Source: Bacillota bacterium (GTDB taxonomy: Bacteria; Bacillota; Clostridia; Lachnospirales; Lachnospiraceae). Taken from it: 64,000 bases of DNA. The first letter of the stretch is position 1. Each line of letters begins with the position of its first letter. The position numbers and the translations under genes are program-made. The stretch is from positions 62,001 through 126,000 of the forward strand of contig JAEZKL010000017.1 in NCBI GenBank assembly GCA_023415475.1. The letters run 5' to 3'. The notes under the pieces were generated by a model, which saw only the letters and a list, made by a program, of their open reading frames with translations, was not told the DNA's origin and ran no database searches. This document shows, in pieces, positions 26,718-35,901 of this stretch.

Positions 26718-28291
26718 TGCAAGTATTTCTCCCTATATTCGGATGGTGTCATTCCAGTCTCCCGTTTGAAAATCTTAGCGAAATAATTTGAATCGCTATA
26801 GCCTACCATATTTGCTATATAATACAGCTTATATCGCTTATTCTTCAAAAGGTTTTTTGCCTTTTCAATCCTGAAATCAGTAAGATGTTGTCCTATGGTT
26901 TTCCCTGTACCTTTTTTAAATAATCCTGCAAGGTACGTTGGAGTGAGATATACCTTATCTGCTAGTGTATTCACTGATAAGTTTGGATCATTGTATTCTT
27001 TAATAATAATATCAAGAACTTGAAGTACCGCAGAATTGTTATGTAGCTCTTGCTGATGATTATTAATCATTTTTTTCGCATGAGTCGCTATGTAAGCATT
27101 CAAATCTGCCAATGTCTTGGCATTGTCAATTTGCTTACTGCTGTATTCCAAAGATTGATATTGCTCCTTCTGATACAAGCACATAACCGTCTTTTCGATA
27201 TTAAATATAGCATTGTCAAGATTATAATATATATTTCTTACGGATAGATTCAATATTGGCCGCTCTTTCATAATGTCATTATAAATTTTATTTAAAATAT
27301 GAGATACTGCTTCATAATCAAACTCCATTAATGCCCTTGAAAAATCACTCAGGATGTCTCTATCCAATTCAAAATGTCTATCTGTGTAAGGTTCATCCGA
27401 ATATGCGTAGCTTCCAAATCCTTTATATGATAAAGATTTTAATGCATTTTTTGCAGAAGAATAAGATACCGCCATGTCTCGCGGAGCTTTTATCAAGTCG
27501 CCAATAGCCAAGAAAAACACTATAGTTTGAAAATTAATACCCATGATAAAATCCTGAATTTCTTTTAAAAGAGGATTTTCCTTTTCTAATTCTCCTTCTT
27601 TACAATTAAGTAGAAGCACAATATTCGTAGCATCCGAAATATCGAAATAATAATTAGCTTCATATTTGCTACAGATTTCCTCGAGTTTCGTATCTAATAT
27701 TGTTTTGAATCTACTATAATTTGTTATTTTGGAAGAACCATAAAGTATACAGATCCGACAATCTGTCATGTCTGCAGAAAACAGACCCGAATTATACACA
27801 TACTTTTCTGTGTTCTCACCAAAATCATCTGAAATAACTAACGAATGCAATACCTTGCTTTTTATATCTGTAATATCCTCTTTAAAGCGGCTCTTCATGT
27901 TCTTTTGCTCATATACTTTCTGGTTCATACTGATTGCCTTTTTGATAGCATCAATTAGTTCAGAAAGTATAATTGGTTTTTCCACATAATTCACAACACC
28001 TTGTTCAATTGCCGCCTTTAAAAATTTCTTGTCCGAATATGCACTAATATAAATGATCTGACAGTCAGAATATCGTTTTCTTAGCTCGTTGCACATAGTA
28101 ATTCCATTCATACTTCGCATCTTAATGTCAGAAATAATGATATCCGGTTCAAAATTCTCACATATCTTTAGGGCTTCCTCAGCACTTTCCGCTGTCTCGA
28201 GTTTATGGATTCCCAAATCATTCCATGGTATATGCTTAATCAACCCATTTCTCGTTATCTTTTCATCTTCTACTATAATCGACTTTAACAT
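26714..28291 (-). CDS. YesN-type response regulator with AraC DNA-binding domain
   Basis: 525 residues. An N-terminal receiver domain (Asp acceptor in EPDIIISDIKMRSMNG; Lys in YVEKPIILSEL), a long middle region of the YesN type, and a C-terminal AraC helix-turn-helix pair (about 430-525: LSVNTLADKVYLTPTYLAGLFKKGTG and IANMVGYSDSNYFAKIFKRETGMTPSEYR). First gene of the two-component operon; TAGGAGATG precedes the ATG. It should activate the importer operon downstream and perhaps the GH42 gene. Confidence 0.94.
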   Translation of the reverse strand: MLKSIIVEDEKITRNGLIKHIPWNDLGIHKLETAESAEEALKICENFEPDIIISDIKMRSMNGITMCNELRKRYSDCQIIYISAYSDKKFLKAAIEQGVVNYVEKPIILSELIDAIKKAISMNQKVYEQKNMKSRFKEDITDIKSKVLHSLVISDDFGENTEKYVYNSGLFSADMTDCRICILYGSSKITNYSRFKTILDTKLEEICSKYEANYYFDISDATNIVLLLNCKEGELEKENPLLKEIQDFIMGINFQTIVFFLAIGDLIKAPRDMAVSYSSAKNALKSLSYKGFGSYAYSDEPYTDRHFELDRDILSDFSRALMEFDYEAVSHILNKIYNDIMKERPILNLSVRNIYYNLDNAIFNIEKTVMCLYQKEQYQSLEYSSKQIDNAKTLADLNAYIATHAKKMINNHQQELHNNSAVLQVLDIIIKEYNDPNLSVNTLADKVYLTPTYLAGLFKKGTGKTIGQHLTDFRIEKAKNLLKNKRYKLYYIANMVGYSDSNYFAKIFKRETGMTPSEYREKYLQ

Positions 28292-28358
28292 ATACTCATC
28301 TCCTATAACGAATCAAAATGAATTACACTAGAAAATCATTTTTGTCAATTTATCTCAA

Positions 28359-30383
28359 TCATGTCTCACTTTCTATTATCATAAAATCCCATGGTTTTAA
28401 TGTAACCATCTCATTGCTCCGGATAGCTTTCTCCGAAATCAACTCAATTCCATCCTTACCTTTGTATGAAAATTTATTTTCTTCCATGGAATAGTTAAAA
28501 AAGTAAGTAATCAGGTGATTTTCATCATTCATGCCTTTCCGGACAATAAGGGGAAATGATTGTTCATAAGCAGTTGTAAATAAGCCTGCTTTTTTCAAAC
28601 AATCTTTTATAATCTCCTTTAAATAATTTTCTGAAACAATACATCCGATATAAGTAGCCAGACCATTACCAAATGAATTTTGGGTAATTGCCGCATACCC
28701 GGCCCAGTTATAATGGTCATACGAAGCCATAATAGTCGCGGTGGTTGGCTTTATAAGATCCATAAAAGTGTGAATTTTGCAATCTTCTTTGGTTACGTCA
28801 TAGTTACCTTTCGTAATATAAACATTATCAGCACTAGTAAACTGATTATAATTTAGTCCGAGACACTCATGAATAATATGAGGTTGCTTATCATGATACA
28901 CTTTTACGAACTCATTTGCTATAGCTGTTCTAAAAGTTGTAATAAGATTACCGCCATTATAGACATATTTATTTAGTTTATGGAGTAAATCTTCCGGTGC
29001 TGAATATAAAGCAGGTACAACAATCATCTTATATTTATTTAAATCTTGGGTCTCAGGTGAGATAAAATCACATTCAATATTCAAACGGTACAGCTGATTG
29101 TAAAATAAGCGGACGATATCATTATAATTCAAGCTTGGGCCATTAATCATTCCGGAACCTATTTTGAACCATTCGAGGGCGGTCAAAGCCTCATTACTGA
29201 CAAGGATAGCCGCCTGATTATTCTTTTTAAGATTGACAAGCTTTGAGCTTAATTTTTGCATTTCAGCTCCAATTATTTTCGCTTCCAGATAAGTGTCGTT
29301 TTCAGCAAAATCATGACTTAGGAGTCCTTTCCAATAGGTCTCAAGAGAATTATGAATGGAATGCCAATGCCAGTACATAACACTATTAGCACCACTTGCC
29401 AGGTGACTAAATGCCTGTAGACGCAGCTGTCCCTTGTATGGAAGCCAGGAAAGATGACCTTGCGCCTGTGTTTCCAGGACCAAATAATTGTCCTGCTTGG
29501 TAGAACGTGTCAAATCACCACCAAAGGCAATTTCTTCCCCTGTTAGAGAATCCTGAGTAGGATGATAGATGTCACAGCCAGATATGGTTAGAGCCTTAGA
29601 AGCATGAAAATGGTTCACACTTGGCTGTACACCGTACGAATAATTTCTCCATTCAAAGTCAAAATTATGAGTAATAAACTGATCCTCTCTTTTGTACTCA
29701 TTCACTAAGTCAGATTGCCACTGAAGAAAATGATCAACGAGGCCACGCTGATACTTAGAAAACTCTGCTGCAAGGCTCGCATTAATTGTCCCTCTTATGT
29801 CCGGAAAACATTCCCATGAGTCGATTCGGTTGCTCCAGTAATCTAGCCCAAATTCATAATTCATCGCCTTTAGGTCGTCGTGAAATAAATCTCGTAAATA
29901 CTTTACAAATCCTAACTGAACATTATACGAGGCAGTATCATAATGTTTTGTCTCATTATCAATCTGGTAACCGATGACACATTTACGATTTGCCACGTGG
30001 GAAATCAGCATTCTAATGATCCGTTCTGCATAAAAAAGATATACCGGATGGGTGATGTCCATATTCTGTCGTGCACCATACATCCCTTTTCCCTTCTTTG
30101 TCGTTGCAATAACCTCAGGATGTGATTTAACCATCCATGCAGGAATAGCATAGGTAGGTGTCCCCACTATAACATAGATATTATTTGCCTCCATCGCATC
30201 CAGAACCCGATCAATATGAGAAAAATCAAAAACTCCATTTTGAGGCTCGAGTGTACTCCAGGTAGATTCTGCGATTCGTACTACATTGATACTTGCAGCT
30301 TTCATCATTTCTATGTCCTTGTCTAACCGATCATAAGGCATATATTCATCGTAATATGCAGCACCATACAATAATCTTTTCAT
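28359..30383 (-). CDS. GH42 beta-galactosidase-family glycosidase
   Basis: 674 residues, no signal peptide, so cytoplasmic. N-terminal TIM barrel opens GAAYYDEYMPYDRLDKDIEMMKAASINVVRIAESTWS, as in GH42. The acid/base Glu lies in GYQIDNETK and the nucleophile Glu in YLVLETQAQG. A trimerisation (Glyco_hydro_42M) domain (about 385-590) and a small C-terminal beta domain follow. Family members mostly cleave beta-galactosides, some alpha-arabinosides or beta-fucosides. Here the gene is 45 bp from rpiB and followed by kinase and epimerase genes of the allose type, so the true leaving sugar may not be galactose. AAGGAG lies before the ATG. Confidence 0.9.
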   Translation of the reverse strand: MKRLLYGAAYYDEYMPYDRLDKDIEMMKAASINVVRIAESTWSTLEPQNGVFDFSHIDRVLDAMEANNIYVIVGTPTYAIPAWMVKSHPEVIATTKKGKGMYGARQNMDITHPVYLFYAERIIRMLISHVANRKCVIGYQIDNETKHYDTASYNVQLGFVKYLRDLFHDDLKAMNYEFGLDYWSNRIDSWECFPDIRGTINASLAAEFSKYQRGLVDHFLQWQSDLVNEYKREDQFITHNFDFEWRNYSYGVQPSVNHFHASKALTISGCDIYHPTQDSLTGEEIAFGGDLTRSTKQDNYLVLETQAQGHLSWLPYKGQLRLQAFSHLASGANSVMYWHWHSIHNSLETYWKGLLSHDFAENDTYLEAKIIGAEMQKLSSKLVNLKKNNQAAILVSNEALTALEWFKIGSGMINGPSLNYNDIVRLFYNQLYRLNIECDFISPETQDLNKYKMIVVPALYSAPEDLLHKLNKYVYNGGNLITTFRTAIANEFVKVYHDKQPHIIHECLGLNYNQFTSADNVYITKGNYDVTKEDCKIHTFMDLIKPTTATIMASYDHYNWAGYAAITQNSFGNGLATYIGCIVSENYLKEIIKDCLKKAGLFTTAYEQSFPLIVRKGMNDENHLITYFFNYSMEENKFSYKGKDGIELISEKAIRSNEMVTLKPWDFMIIESET

Positions 30384-30428
30384 AATGTTCTCCTTGTATT
30401 TGTTTGGGGTTATAGGATTGCAAAACTC

Positions 30429-30884
30429 TTATTTTGTCTCAATATTATCTAAGACTTCTATTTCTGCAATCTGTTGAATTCTTATCGCATGTCTTCCACC
30501 TTCATATTCACCTTCCAACCAAGCTTTGACAATCATAATAGCCAGATCTCCTCCAACTACTCTCGAGCCCAAACTTAACATATTGGTATCATTGTGCTGT
30601 CTGGATAGAAGCGCTGAATATGGTTCACTGCAGTTAACACAGCGTATTTTTTTCACTTTATTTGCTGCAATAGAAATCCCTACTCCTGTTCCGCAAAATA
30701 TAATCCCTTTTTCATATTCTCCACTGGCAACTGCTTTCGCTGCTTTTAAAGCATATTCCGGATAGTTGCTGCGATCCGTATTATATGTGCCAAAATCTTT
30801 ATACAGTAATCCCTGACTGTCAAAATAATTCATGATTTTATTTTTAAGTTCAATACCAATGTGATCACTTGCTAATGCTATCAT
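30429..30884 (-). CDS. rpiB: RpiB/LacAB-family sugar-phosphate isomerase
   Basis: 151 residues. MIALASDHIGIELK opens the fold. The active-site Cys and phosphate loop are in IFCGTGVGISIAANK, and the catalytic His region is SRQHNDTNMLSLGSRV. RpiB interconverts ribose-5-P and ribulose-5-P; many members also convert allose-6-P to allulose-6-P. It overlaps the ROK kinase gene by 20 bp and precedes GH42 in the same operon. Together with the AlsE-like epimerase this favours the allose-6-P role. Confidence 0.9.
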   Translation of the reverse strand: MIALASDHIGIELKNKIMNYFDSQGLLYKDFGTYNTDRSNYPEYALKAAKAVASGEYEKGIIFCGTGVGISIAANKVKKIRCVNCSEPYSALLSRQHNDTNMLSLGSRVVGGDLAIMIVKAWLEGEYEGGRHAIRIQQIAEIEVLDNIETK

Positions 30885-31794
30885 ATACTTTCTCCTTGAT
30901 TTTTTTCATTGCATACAATGCAGCCCCAACTACTCCTTTATTTTCATCATCCTCTACATAAATCAGGTCTAAATTTTGTTCCGGATACGGTTTTCTAGTA
31001 TGTTTACGAATCGCTATTTCTAATTCATGCCGCGGGAATTCTGTCATTGCTAGAACTCCACCGCCTAAAAGGATGTAATCCGGATTTAAAATATTAATTT
31101 CCGTAGCGATTGAAACTGCTAAATTATCAATATAATTTTTTATCGCCATGTTTTCTTTATGCTTAACGAATAAATCTCCAATAAAAGTTTCGGTAAAGCA
31201 TGTCTGGCATAGCTTCGTCAAATATTTACCACCAGCAACATTCTCAATACACCCTGCGTTTCCGCAACCACAGCTTTCCAAGTTACCAATCACAGGAATA
31301 TGTCCTAATTCACAGGCCACTCCATCCTTTCCAGTAATTTCTTTGCCGTCAATATAAATAATGTTCCCAATACCTGTCCCAATATAAAAACCGATTAGTA
31401 TTCCATCCTCAGGTATTTTGTATTTATCAATATCATACTGAAGTGCAGTACAAACATCCTTAACGATGTATGCCTGAATATTAAATGCTTTAGATAATAT
31501 TTCAATAACATTTAAATTGTCCAACACATTAATATTCGGTGCCTGTAATACTATGGTTCTCTCTTTGTTAATCGTTGCAGGAAAACCAATTGAAATAGCC
31601 TTCACATTGTCTTGTAAATTATATTTATCCATAAAATCTTCAATTAAACTAATTAATGAATCCTCTGTTCTCTCATCTAAAAACACCTCATGTGTTCTTT
31701 TTTTTTCGAAAGCAACTATATTTTTATTTTCATCCACTGCTCCAATTCTGATATTTGTTCCCCCTATATCGATTCCAATATAGTGATTTTTCAT
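30865..31794 (-). CDS. ROK-family sugar kinase (allose kinase-like)
   Basis: 309 residues. The ATP-binding start GIDIGGTNIRIGAVD and the zinc motif ELGHIPVIGNLESCGCGNAGCIENVAGG (His plus three Cys) mark an active ROK kinase rather than a repressor; there is no helix-turn-helix. Candidate substrates are hexoses such as D-allose, as in AlsK. It sits 63 bp after the AlsE-like epimerase gene and overlaps the rpiB gene. The substrate is inferred from neighbours only. Confidence 0.88.
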   Translation of the reverse strand: MKNHYIGIDIGGTNIRIGAVDENKNIVAFEKKRTHEVFLDERTEDSLISLIEDFMDKYNLQDNVKAISIGFPATINKERTIVLQAPNINVLDNLNVIEILSKAFNIQAYIVKDVCTALQYDIDKYKIPEDGILIGFYIGTGIGNIIYIDGKEITGKDGVACELGHIPVIGNLESCGCGNAGCIENVAGGKYLTKLCQTCFTETFIGDLFVKHKENMAIKNYIDNLAVSIATEINILNPDYILLGGGVLAMTEFPRHELEIAIRKHTRKPYPEQNLDLIYVEDDENKGVVGAALYAMKKIKEKVYDSISK

Positions 31795-31857
31795 GATATT
31801 AAATCCTCCATAGATATGGATGCGTAGTCGTTAATCATAAATCCAGGCCTCTTTTTT

Positions 31858-32511
31858 TTATATGGCATGAAGCTCCTGTATCAACTCCTTATAGGATCGG
31901 TCCTTACCAAATAACGCAGAAGTGCCAAGTACAAACCCTTTCACACCTTTTTTGCTTAAGGTACTGATCCGTTCTGGTGAGCATGCACCATCTACCATTA
32001 TTTCATAATTAAACTTACTCTGTAATTCAAATAATTTCTCTATTTTCTCGTCTACAAAATCTAAATATTTCTGTCCTGCAAATCCGGGATTTACACACAT
32101 TACCATAACATAATCAACTAATGAAAGTAATGGTACTATGGTTTCTACTGCGGTTCCCGGGTTAAATGCCAAGCCTGCCTTTACGCCTCTATCCCTGATT
32201 TTTTGCAGTGTTCTTGCAGGATGCAAATCTGCTTCAGGATGAATGTATATAATGTCAATACCTAAATCCGCAAACATATCAGTATAATCACCCGGGTTTT
32301 CTATCATAATATGTACATCTACAGGAACATTAGTATGCTTGCGAATATATTCTGTATCCTGTAATCCCATACCGAAGTTGGGTACAAACTGACCATCCAT
32401 AATATCAATGTGAAAAATATCAATACCAGCGTCTTCTAATTCCCTGATTTCATTTTCTAAATTTCCAAAGTTTGCACACATCATTGATGGGCATAATAAC
32501 TTCTTATTCAT
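31858..32511 (-). CDS. alsE: D-allulose-6-phosphate 3-epimerase-like protein
   Basis: 217 residues, ribulose-phosphate 3-epimerase superfamily TIM barrel. Metal and catalytic landmarks: CPSMMCANF, FHIDIMDGQFVPN, VDVHIMIENP, VNPGFAGQKY and MVDGACSPERI. The forms VDGAC and GTSALF resemble AlsE (VDGSC, GTSGLF) more than Rpe (VDGGI). AlsE turns allulose-6-P into fructose-6-P. First gene of the AlsE-ROK-RpiB-GH42 operon; GAGGAG precedes the ATG. It is divergent from an AraC regulator across a 225-bp control region. Confidence 0.8.
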   Translation of the reverse strand: MNKKLLCPSMMCANFGNLENEIRELEDAGIDIFHIDIMDGQFVPNFGMGLQDTEYIRKHTNVPVDVHIMIENPGDYTDMFADLGIDIIYIHPEADLHPARTLQKIRDRGVKAGLAFNPGTAVETIVPLLSLVDYVMVMCVNPGFAGQKYLDFVDEKIEKLFELQSKFNYEIMVDGACSPERISTLSKKGVKGFVLGTSALFGKDRSYKELIQELHAI

Positions 32512-32736
32512 ATGTGTCTCCTCATTTTAATTCTTAACTCATTACTTAATACTTACTAAAATCCAATATCATATCCATCATATACTCATGTTCTTAATTA
32601 TAAGGCTGACAATAACGATAATAGTAAAGTCACTCACTAAAATTTTACACATAATATTAATTGCATATGGACATAAACGACCCTATATGTTATTTTAGGT
32701 TTAAATCATATTATCTATATAATAAGTAGGTGTTAT

Positions 32737-33471
32737 ATGCAAATACTAATGATAGGGCGAACTTACTCGCCAATTTCAACTTCTCCAATGCATTCACACG
32801 ATCAATGGGAACTTGTATTACACCAGTCCGGTACTGGAATAACAAATATTGGAGATCAGTCGATACCTTTCACCCCTGGCTGCATTACCATTTGTCCTCC
32901 AGGGTTGAATCATTCAAAACATGTAAGTGATGGTTTATTTGAAGATATCTTTATTCAATTCTCAGGAATTCCATTCATCGAGAATAGTCATATATCTATC
33001 TTTTATGATATTGATAAAAAAATTGAAACTCTACTTCTAATGATAATTAGTATTTATTATCAAAAAAAACCAGGATGGGATGAAATATGTTCTAGTATCT
33101 TGTTAATTATAACCAGGATATTGTATTATCAAAGTTTTAATATTAAATTAGTAGATCATGTACAACTTTTACAAAATGAGATTGTCCAGAATTTTACCAA
33201 TCCGGAATTCCATCTTGATGTCGCACTGGATAAGCTCCCTTACAATAAGGATTATTTACGAAGATGCTTTAAAAAAGCATTGGGAGTTAACCCTTTGGAA
33301 TATTTAATACAAATGCGTATGGATTATGCGAAAACCCTATTACAGAATAACAAAAAATATTCGGTAAAAGAAGTAGCCTTCATGTCTGGCTATTATGATT
33401 CAGGCTATTTTTCAAGATTATATCGGAAGCATTTTAAGATCAATCCTTCCAAACAGTTTCTTGAATCTTAG
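32737..33471 (+). CDS. AraC-family transcriptional regulator with cupin sensor
   Basis: 244 residues. An N-terminal cupin-like domain (PMHSHDQWELVLHQSGTG through GCITICPPGLNHSKHV) should bind the sugar or its phosphate. The C-terminal AraC pair is intact (LDVALDKLPYNKDYLRRCFKKALG and VKEVAFMSGYYDSGYFSRLYRKHFKINPSKQF). It is divergent from the alsE-like operon and upstream of an isomerase/dehydrogenase pair, so it likely controls one or both. Confidence 0.92.
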   Translation: MQILMIGRTYSPISTSPMHSHDQWELVLHQSGTGITNIGDQSIPFTPGCITICPPGLNHSKHVSDGLFEDIFIQFSGIPFIENSHISIFYDIDKKIETLLLMIISIYYQKKPGWDEICSSILLIITRILYYQSFNIKLVDHVQLLQNEIVQNFTNPEFHLDVALDKLPYNKDYLRRCFKKALGVNPLEYLIQMRMDYAKTLLQNNKKYSVKEVAFMSGYYDSGYFSRLYRKHFKINPSKQFLES

Positions 33472-33625
33472 TACAAAATAGCTTTTATAAACAGGAGGTA
33501 AGCAATTAGTTACTTATATTTTCACCTTCCTGTCCTTGTGTGTTTTATATTTGGCATGCTTGACGTATCTATTTTAAACAATCAAAAGTCAAATTATATA
33601 TCACTTTGTATTACTGCCTAATCAG

Positions 33626-34447
33626 CTATTGTATTATGCTTCGAATATAATCTATACTGCGTTTTGTATCCTCTAATGCACTGTTTTCATAGTGCATATC
33701 TTGCTCTACAACAAACCACTGTGCTCCGGATTCTTCTGCTGCTTTCATAATTGTTGGTATGTTCTGTATTCCATCTCCCAAGGCCCGGAATTCGAAACCA
33801 ACTTTATTTTTCTGTTCTTTTGTTTCAAGTCCTATTAATTGGTACATATCATCTGTTTTGCCACCTACATAGTCTTTCAGATGTACAATCGGACATCTTC
33901 CAGTATATTTTCTAATATACTGATCCGGATTTTCTCCTGCCACTTTTACCCAACATACATCTATTTCTGTCTGCAATATATCCTTAGATATTGTATCATA
34001 CAGATAATCTAAAACATATCTGCCATCCTCCATACAAGCAAATTCAAAATCATGATTGTGGTATAATAGAATAATATTTTTCTCTTTGCAGTAAGCTCCA
34101 ATATCTCTTATATTATCTACCACACCTCCAAAATTACCCCCCTCGGGTCTATCACTTTGTACTAGATAAGGAACAGCTATATATTGACATCCAATTGTCA
34201 AATACTGATCCACTGTATTTATTAGATCATTAACTAATTGATCATAAGGTACATGGGCGCTGATTGGAACTAAACCTATATCACTTAACGTCTTTTTTAT
34301 GAACTCAGCAGAAAGTCCGTACATTCCCGCCAGTTCAACCCCATCGTAACCCATTTCTTTTATTCTTGTCATTGTTCCTACAAAGTCTTTTTCTGCTTCA
34401 TCTCGTACACTATAAACTTGAAGTGCAATTGGTATTTTTCTCATCAT
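33626..34447 (-). CDS. Sugar phosphate isomerase/epimerase (xylose-isomerase-like TIM barrel)
   Basis: 273 residues. ALQVYSVRDE, YDGVELAGMYG, LYHNHDFEF, TEIDVCWVKVAGENP and VHLKDYVGG carry the Glu/His/Asp metal ligands of the IolE/YcjR-like superfamily. Members act on keto- or inosose-type sugars. It is downstream of the MDR dehydrogenase gene (54 bp) and probably works on that enzyme's keto product. The dehydrogenase-plus-TIM-barrel pairing recalls E. coli YcjQ/YcjR, which process 3-keto glycosides, but similarity cannot be measured here. Confidence 0.82.
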   Translation of the reverse strand: MMRKIPIALQVYSVRDEAEKDFVGTMTRIKEMGYDGVELAGMYGLSAEFIKKTLSDIGLVPISAHVPYDQLVNDLINTVDQYLTIGCQYIAVPYLVQSDRPEGGNFGGVVDNIRDIGAYCKEKNIILLYHNHDFEFACMEDGRYVLDYLYDTISKDILQTEIDVCWVKVAGENPDQYIRKYTGRCPIVHLKDYVGGKTDDMYQLIGLETKEQKNKVGFEFRALGDGIQNIPTIMKAAEESGAQWFVVEQDMHYENSALEDTKRSIDYIRSIIQ

Positions 34448-34501
34448 AATTCTCCTCTTAATTGTTTTTGTAAGGAAATTTTTTAATGCTCATCGGATAT
34501 C

Positions 34502-35491
34502 CTAAATAATATAAGGCTCGCCATCCAGCATTCTCATATCAATAATCGCTTTCATATATTTACCATGTTTTAACTCTAATTCCTCTTGAGCCTCATCAAA
34601 GCGATTCATGGGATATATTTTGACTGGAATATTTTTGAATTCCCATGCTCCAGTGCCTAATAGTTTAGCTGCTAATATCGCTCCATCACGGTTTAAATTT
34701 CTTTCTCGTGGATGGGTACTAAGGCAATCAATCGCTTTTATATTTAACTGTTGAACATCTACTAAGCGTTTTCCACCGGTATGGTAGGCCCCGATGCAAA
34801 GTTGTCCACACGTAGCGGTGATATTAATCGCAAAGTCCAGTGATTCATTAGTTTCGCCCCACTCCATGACTAAATCATAGCCCTTAAAATCCGAAAAACC
34901 ATGTGGTGCAAATTTCTCTTTAAATTCATCTACCAGATATCCTTCATCTGCACCATATCTTTTTGCATCTTCCAATGACTCTTTAAGAATATCGATAGCT
35001 ACTACATAAGCACCTTTCATTTTAAGGAGACTGATTGCACCGCATCCCATGTAGCCACAACCAACTACTGCAACAGTTACACCAGGCATATCTAATTTTA
35101 CTTTACTAACCGCACTCATCAAACATGATAAGGGTTCCAATATGGCATCTTCATCCCTAACATTGTCAGGCAATTTTACAACTATTTCTTGCTTTGGATC
35201 TACAGCTGCATACTCTACCATTCCGCCTCCTCCAGGAAGTGTATTGCCCCATAGACCACTGACTCTGTCACCTACTTTAAATTCTGTAACATTCTTACCT
35301 ACTTCTTTCACAATACCCATTGGCTCATGACCAAACGCTTGGCCTTCCTTCGCTACTGACCAGTCATAATGCTCAGACATACAAACACCAACATATTTTT
35401 GGTGAACTAAAATCTGATCGTCAGTAATAGTCACATCTGGGACATCAATAACCTTACTTCTCTTAGGACCTTCCATTATAATATGTTTCAT
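34502..35491 (-). CDS. Zinc-dependent medium-chain dehydrogenase (sugar/polyol type)
   Basis: 329 residues. Catalytic zinc ligands are in GVCMSEHYDW and FGHEPMG. The structural-zinc four-Cys loop is absent (LWGNTLPGGGG instead). The nucleotide fold VAVVGCGYMGCGAISLLKMKGAYVVAID (GxGxxG) ends in Asp, favouring NAD over NADP. Likely oxidises a sugar, polyol or glycoside hydroxyl. First of a two-gene operon with the TIM-barrel isomerase; AAGGAGG precedes the ATG. Confidence 0.85.
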   Translation of the reverse strand: MKHIIMEGPKRSKVIDVPDVTITDDQILVHQKYVGVCMSEHYDWSVAKEGQAFGHEPMGIVKEVGKNVTEFKVGDRVSGLWGNTLPGGGGMVEYAAVDPKQEIVVKLPDNVRDEDAILEPLSCLMSAVSKVKLDMPGVTVAVVGCGYMGCGAISLLKMKGAYVVAIDILKESLEDAKRYGADEGYLVDEFKEKFAPHGFSDFKGYDLVMEWGETNESLDFAINITATCGQLCIGAYHTGGKRLVDVQQLNIKAIDCLSTHPRERNLNRDGAILAAKLLGTGAWEFKNIPVKIYPMNRFDEAQEELELKHGKYMKAIIDMRMLDGEPYII

Positions 35492-35621
35492 AATATCCTC
35501 CTTAATAACAAGAATTTTCTATAATTCGATTCTATCATTTTTTTTAGTATACAATAATAACATTATCGATAATAAAAGTGGACAAAAACTACCTAATTTT
35601 TCAATGTTTTCGAACAAAGAA

Positions 35622-35656
35622 AACGGGAAAGCCTGGTAAAATCAAGCTTTCCCGTT
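35622..35656 (-). terminator. Rho-independent terminator left of the tRNA-Leu remnants
   Basis: AACGGGAAAGC (35622-35632) and GCTTTCCCGTT (35646-35656) form an 11-bp stem, followed on the minus strand by TTTTCTTTG. There is no gene directly upstream to terminate now, only the tRNA fragments. The right arm's last 10 bp recur at 55088-55097. Confidence 0.8.
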
Positions 35657-35664
35657 ATAATTAA

Positions 35665-35733
35665 TACTGCAGCCGAGGGGGGACAACCTGAACTTCGTTC
35701 AGGTGACCAAGGGGTTCAAGTCCCACTTTAGTA
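35665..35733. repeat. tRNA-related module, left copy
   Basis: Begins TACTGCAG and ends CTTTAGTA, with GGTTCAAGTCCC (a T-arm) near the end and a CCTGAACTTCGTTCAGG hairpin inside. A shorter copy with the same ends lies at 55107-55156. It lacks D-arm and anticodon signals, so it is not a functional tRNA. Confidence 0.7.
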
Positions 35734-35829
35734 ATAAAAGAAAGAGTAATGACTTTCGTCATAACTCCTTCTTTTTGAATGCGAGTGTTTTTCTCGCTAT
35801 ATGCAGTCGAGGGGACTTGAACCCCTTGG
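35707..35829. repeat. 18-bp perfect inverted repeat of a tRNA T-arm
   Basis: 35707-35724 is the exact reverse complement of 35812-35829 (CCAAGGGGTTCAAGTCCC). The right arm belongs to the tRNA-Leu 3'-end copy and the left arm to the tRNA-related module. Confidence 0.85.
35802..35826 (-). repeat. Left attachment-site-like direct repeat (tRNA-Leu 3' end)
   Basis: These 25 bp are identical, in the same orientation, to 55204-55228, the 3' end of the intact tRNA-Leu(AAG). A displaced tRNA 3' fragment in direct repeat with an intact tRNA is the mark of integrase-mediated insertion. Confidence 0.75.
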
Positions 35830-35879
35830 ACTGCGCTGAAACCCGCATAGAAAGGGAGCTTTTGTACATCATCTTTTCT

Positions 35880-35901
35880 AGTGTAATCAAAAGTGTAATC
35901 A
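35880..35901. repeat. Possible integrase arm-site direct repeat
   Basis: AGTGTAATCA occurs at 35880-35889 and 35892-35901, a 12-bp period, about 55 bp inside the left att-like repeat. Short direct repeats at this distance from a core site are typical of tyrosine-integrase arm sites. Confidence 0.45.

Noticed and set aside
35665..35733. A functional tRNA gene on the plus strand
   Set aside because: Only a T-arm and weak acceptor-like ends are present; there is no D-arm or anticodon arm consensus.
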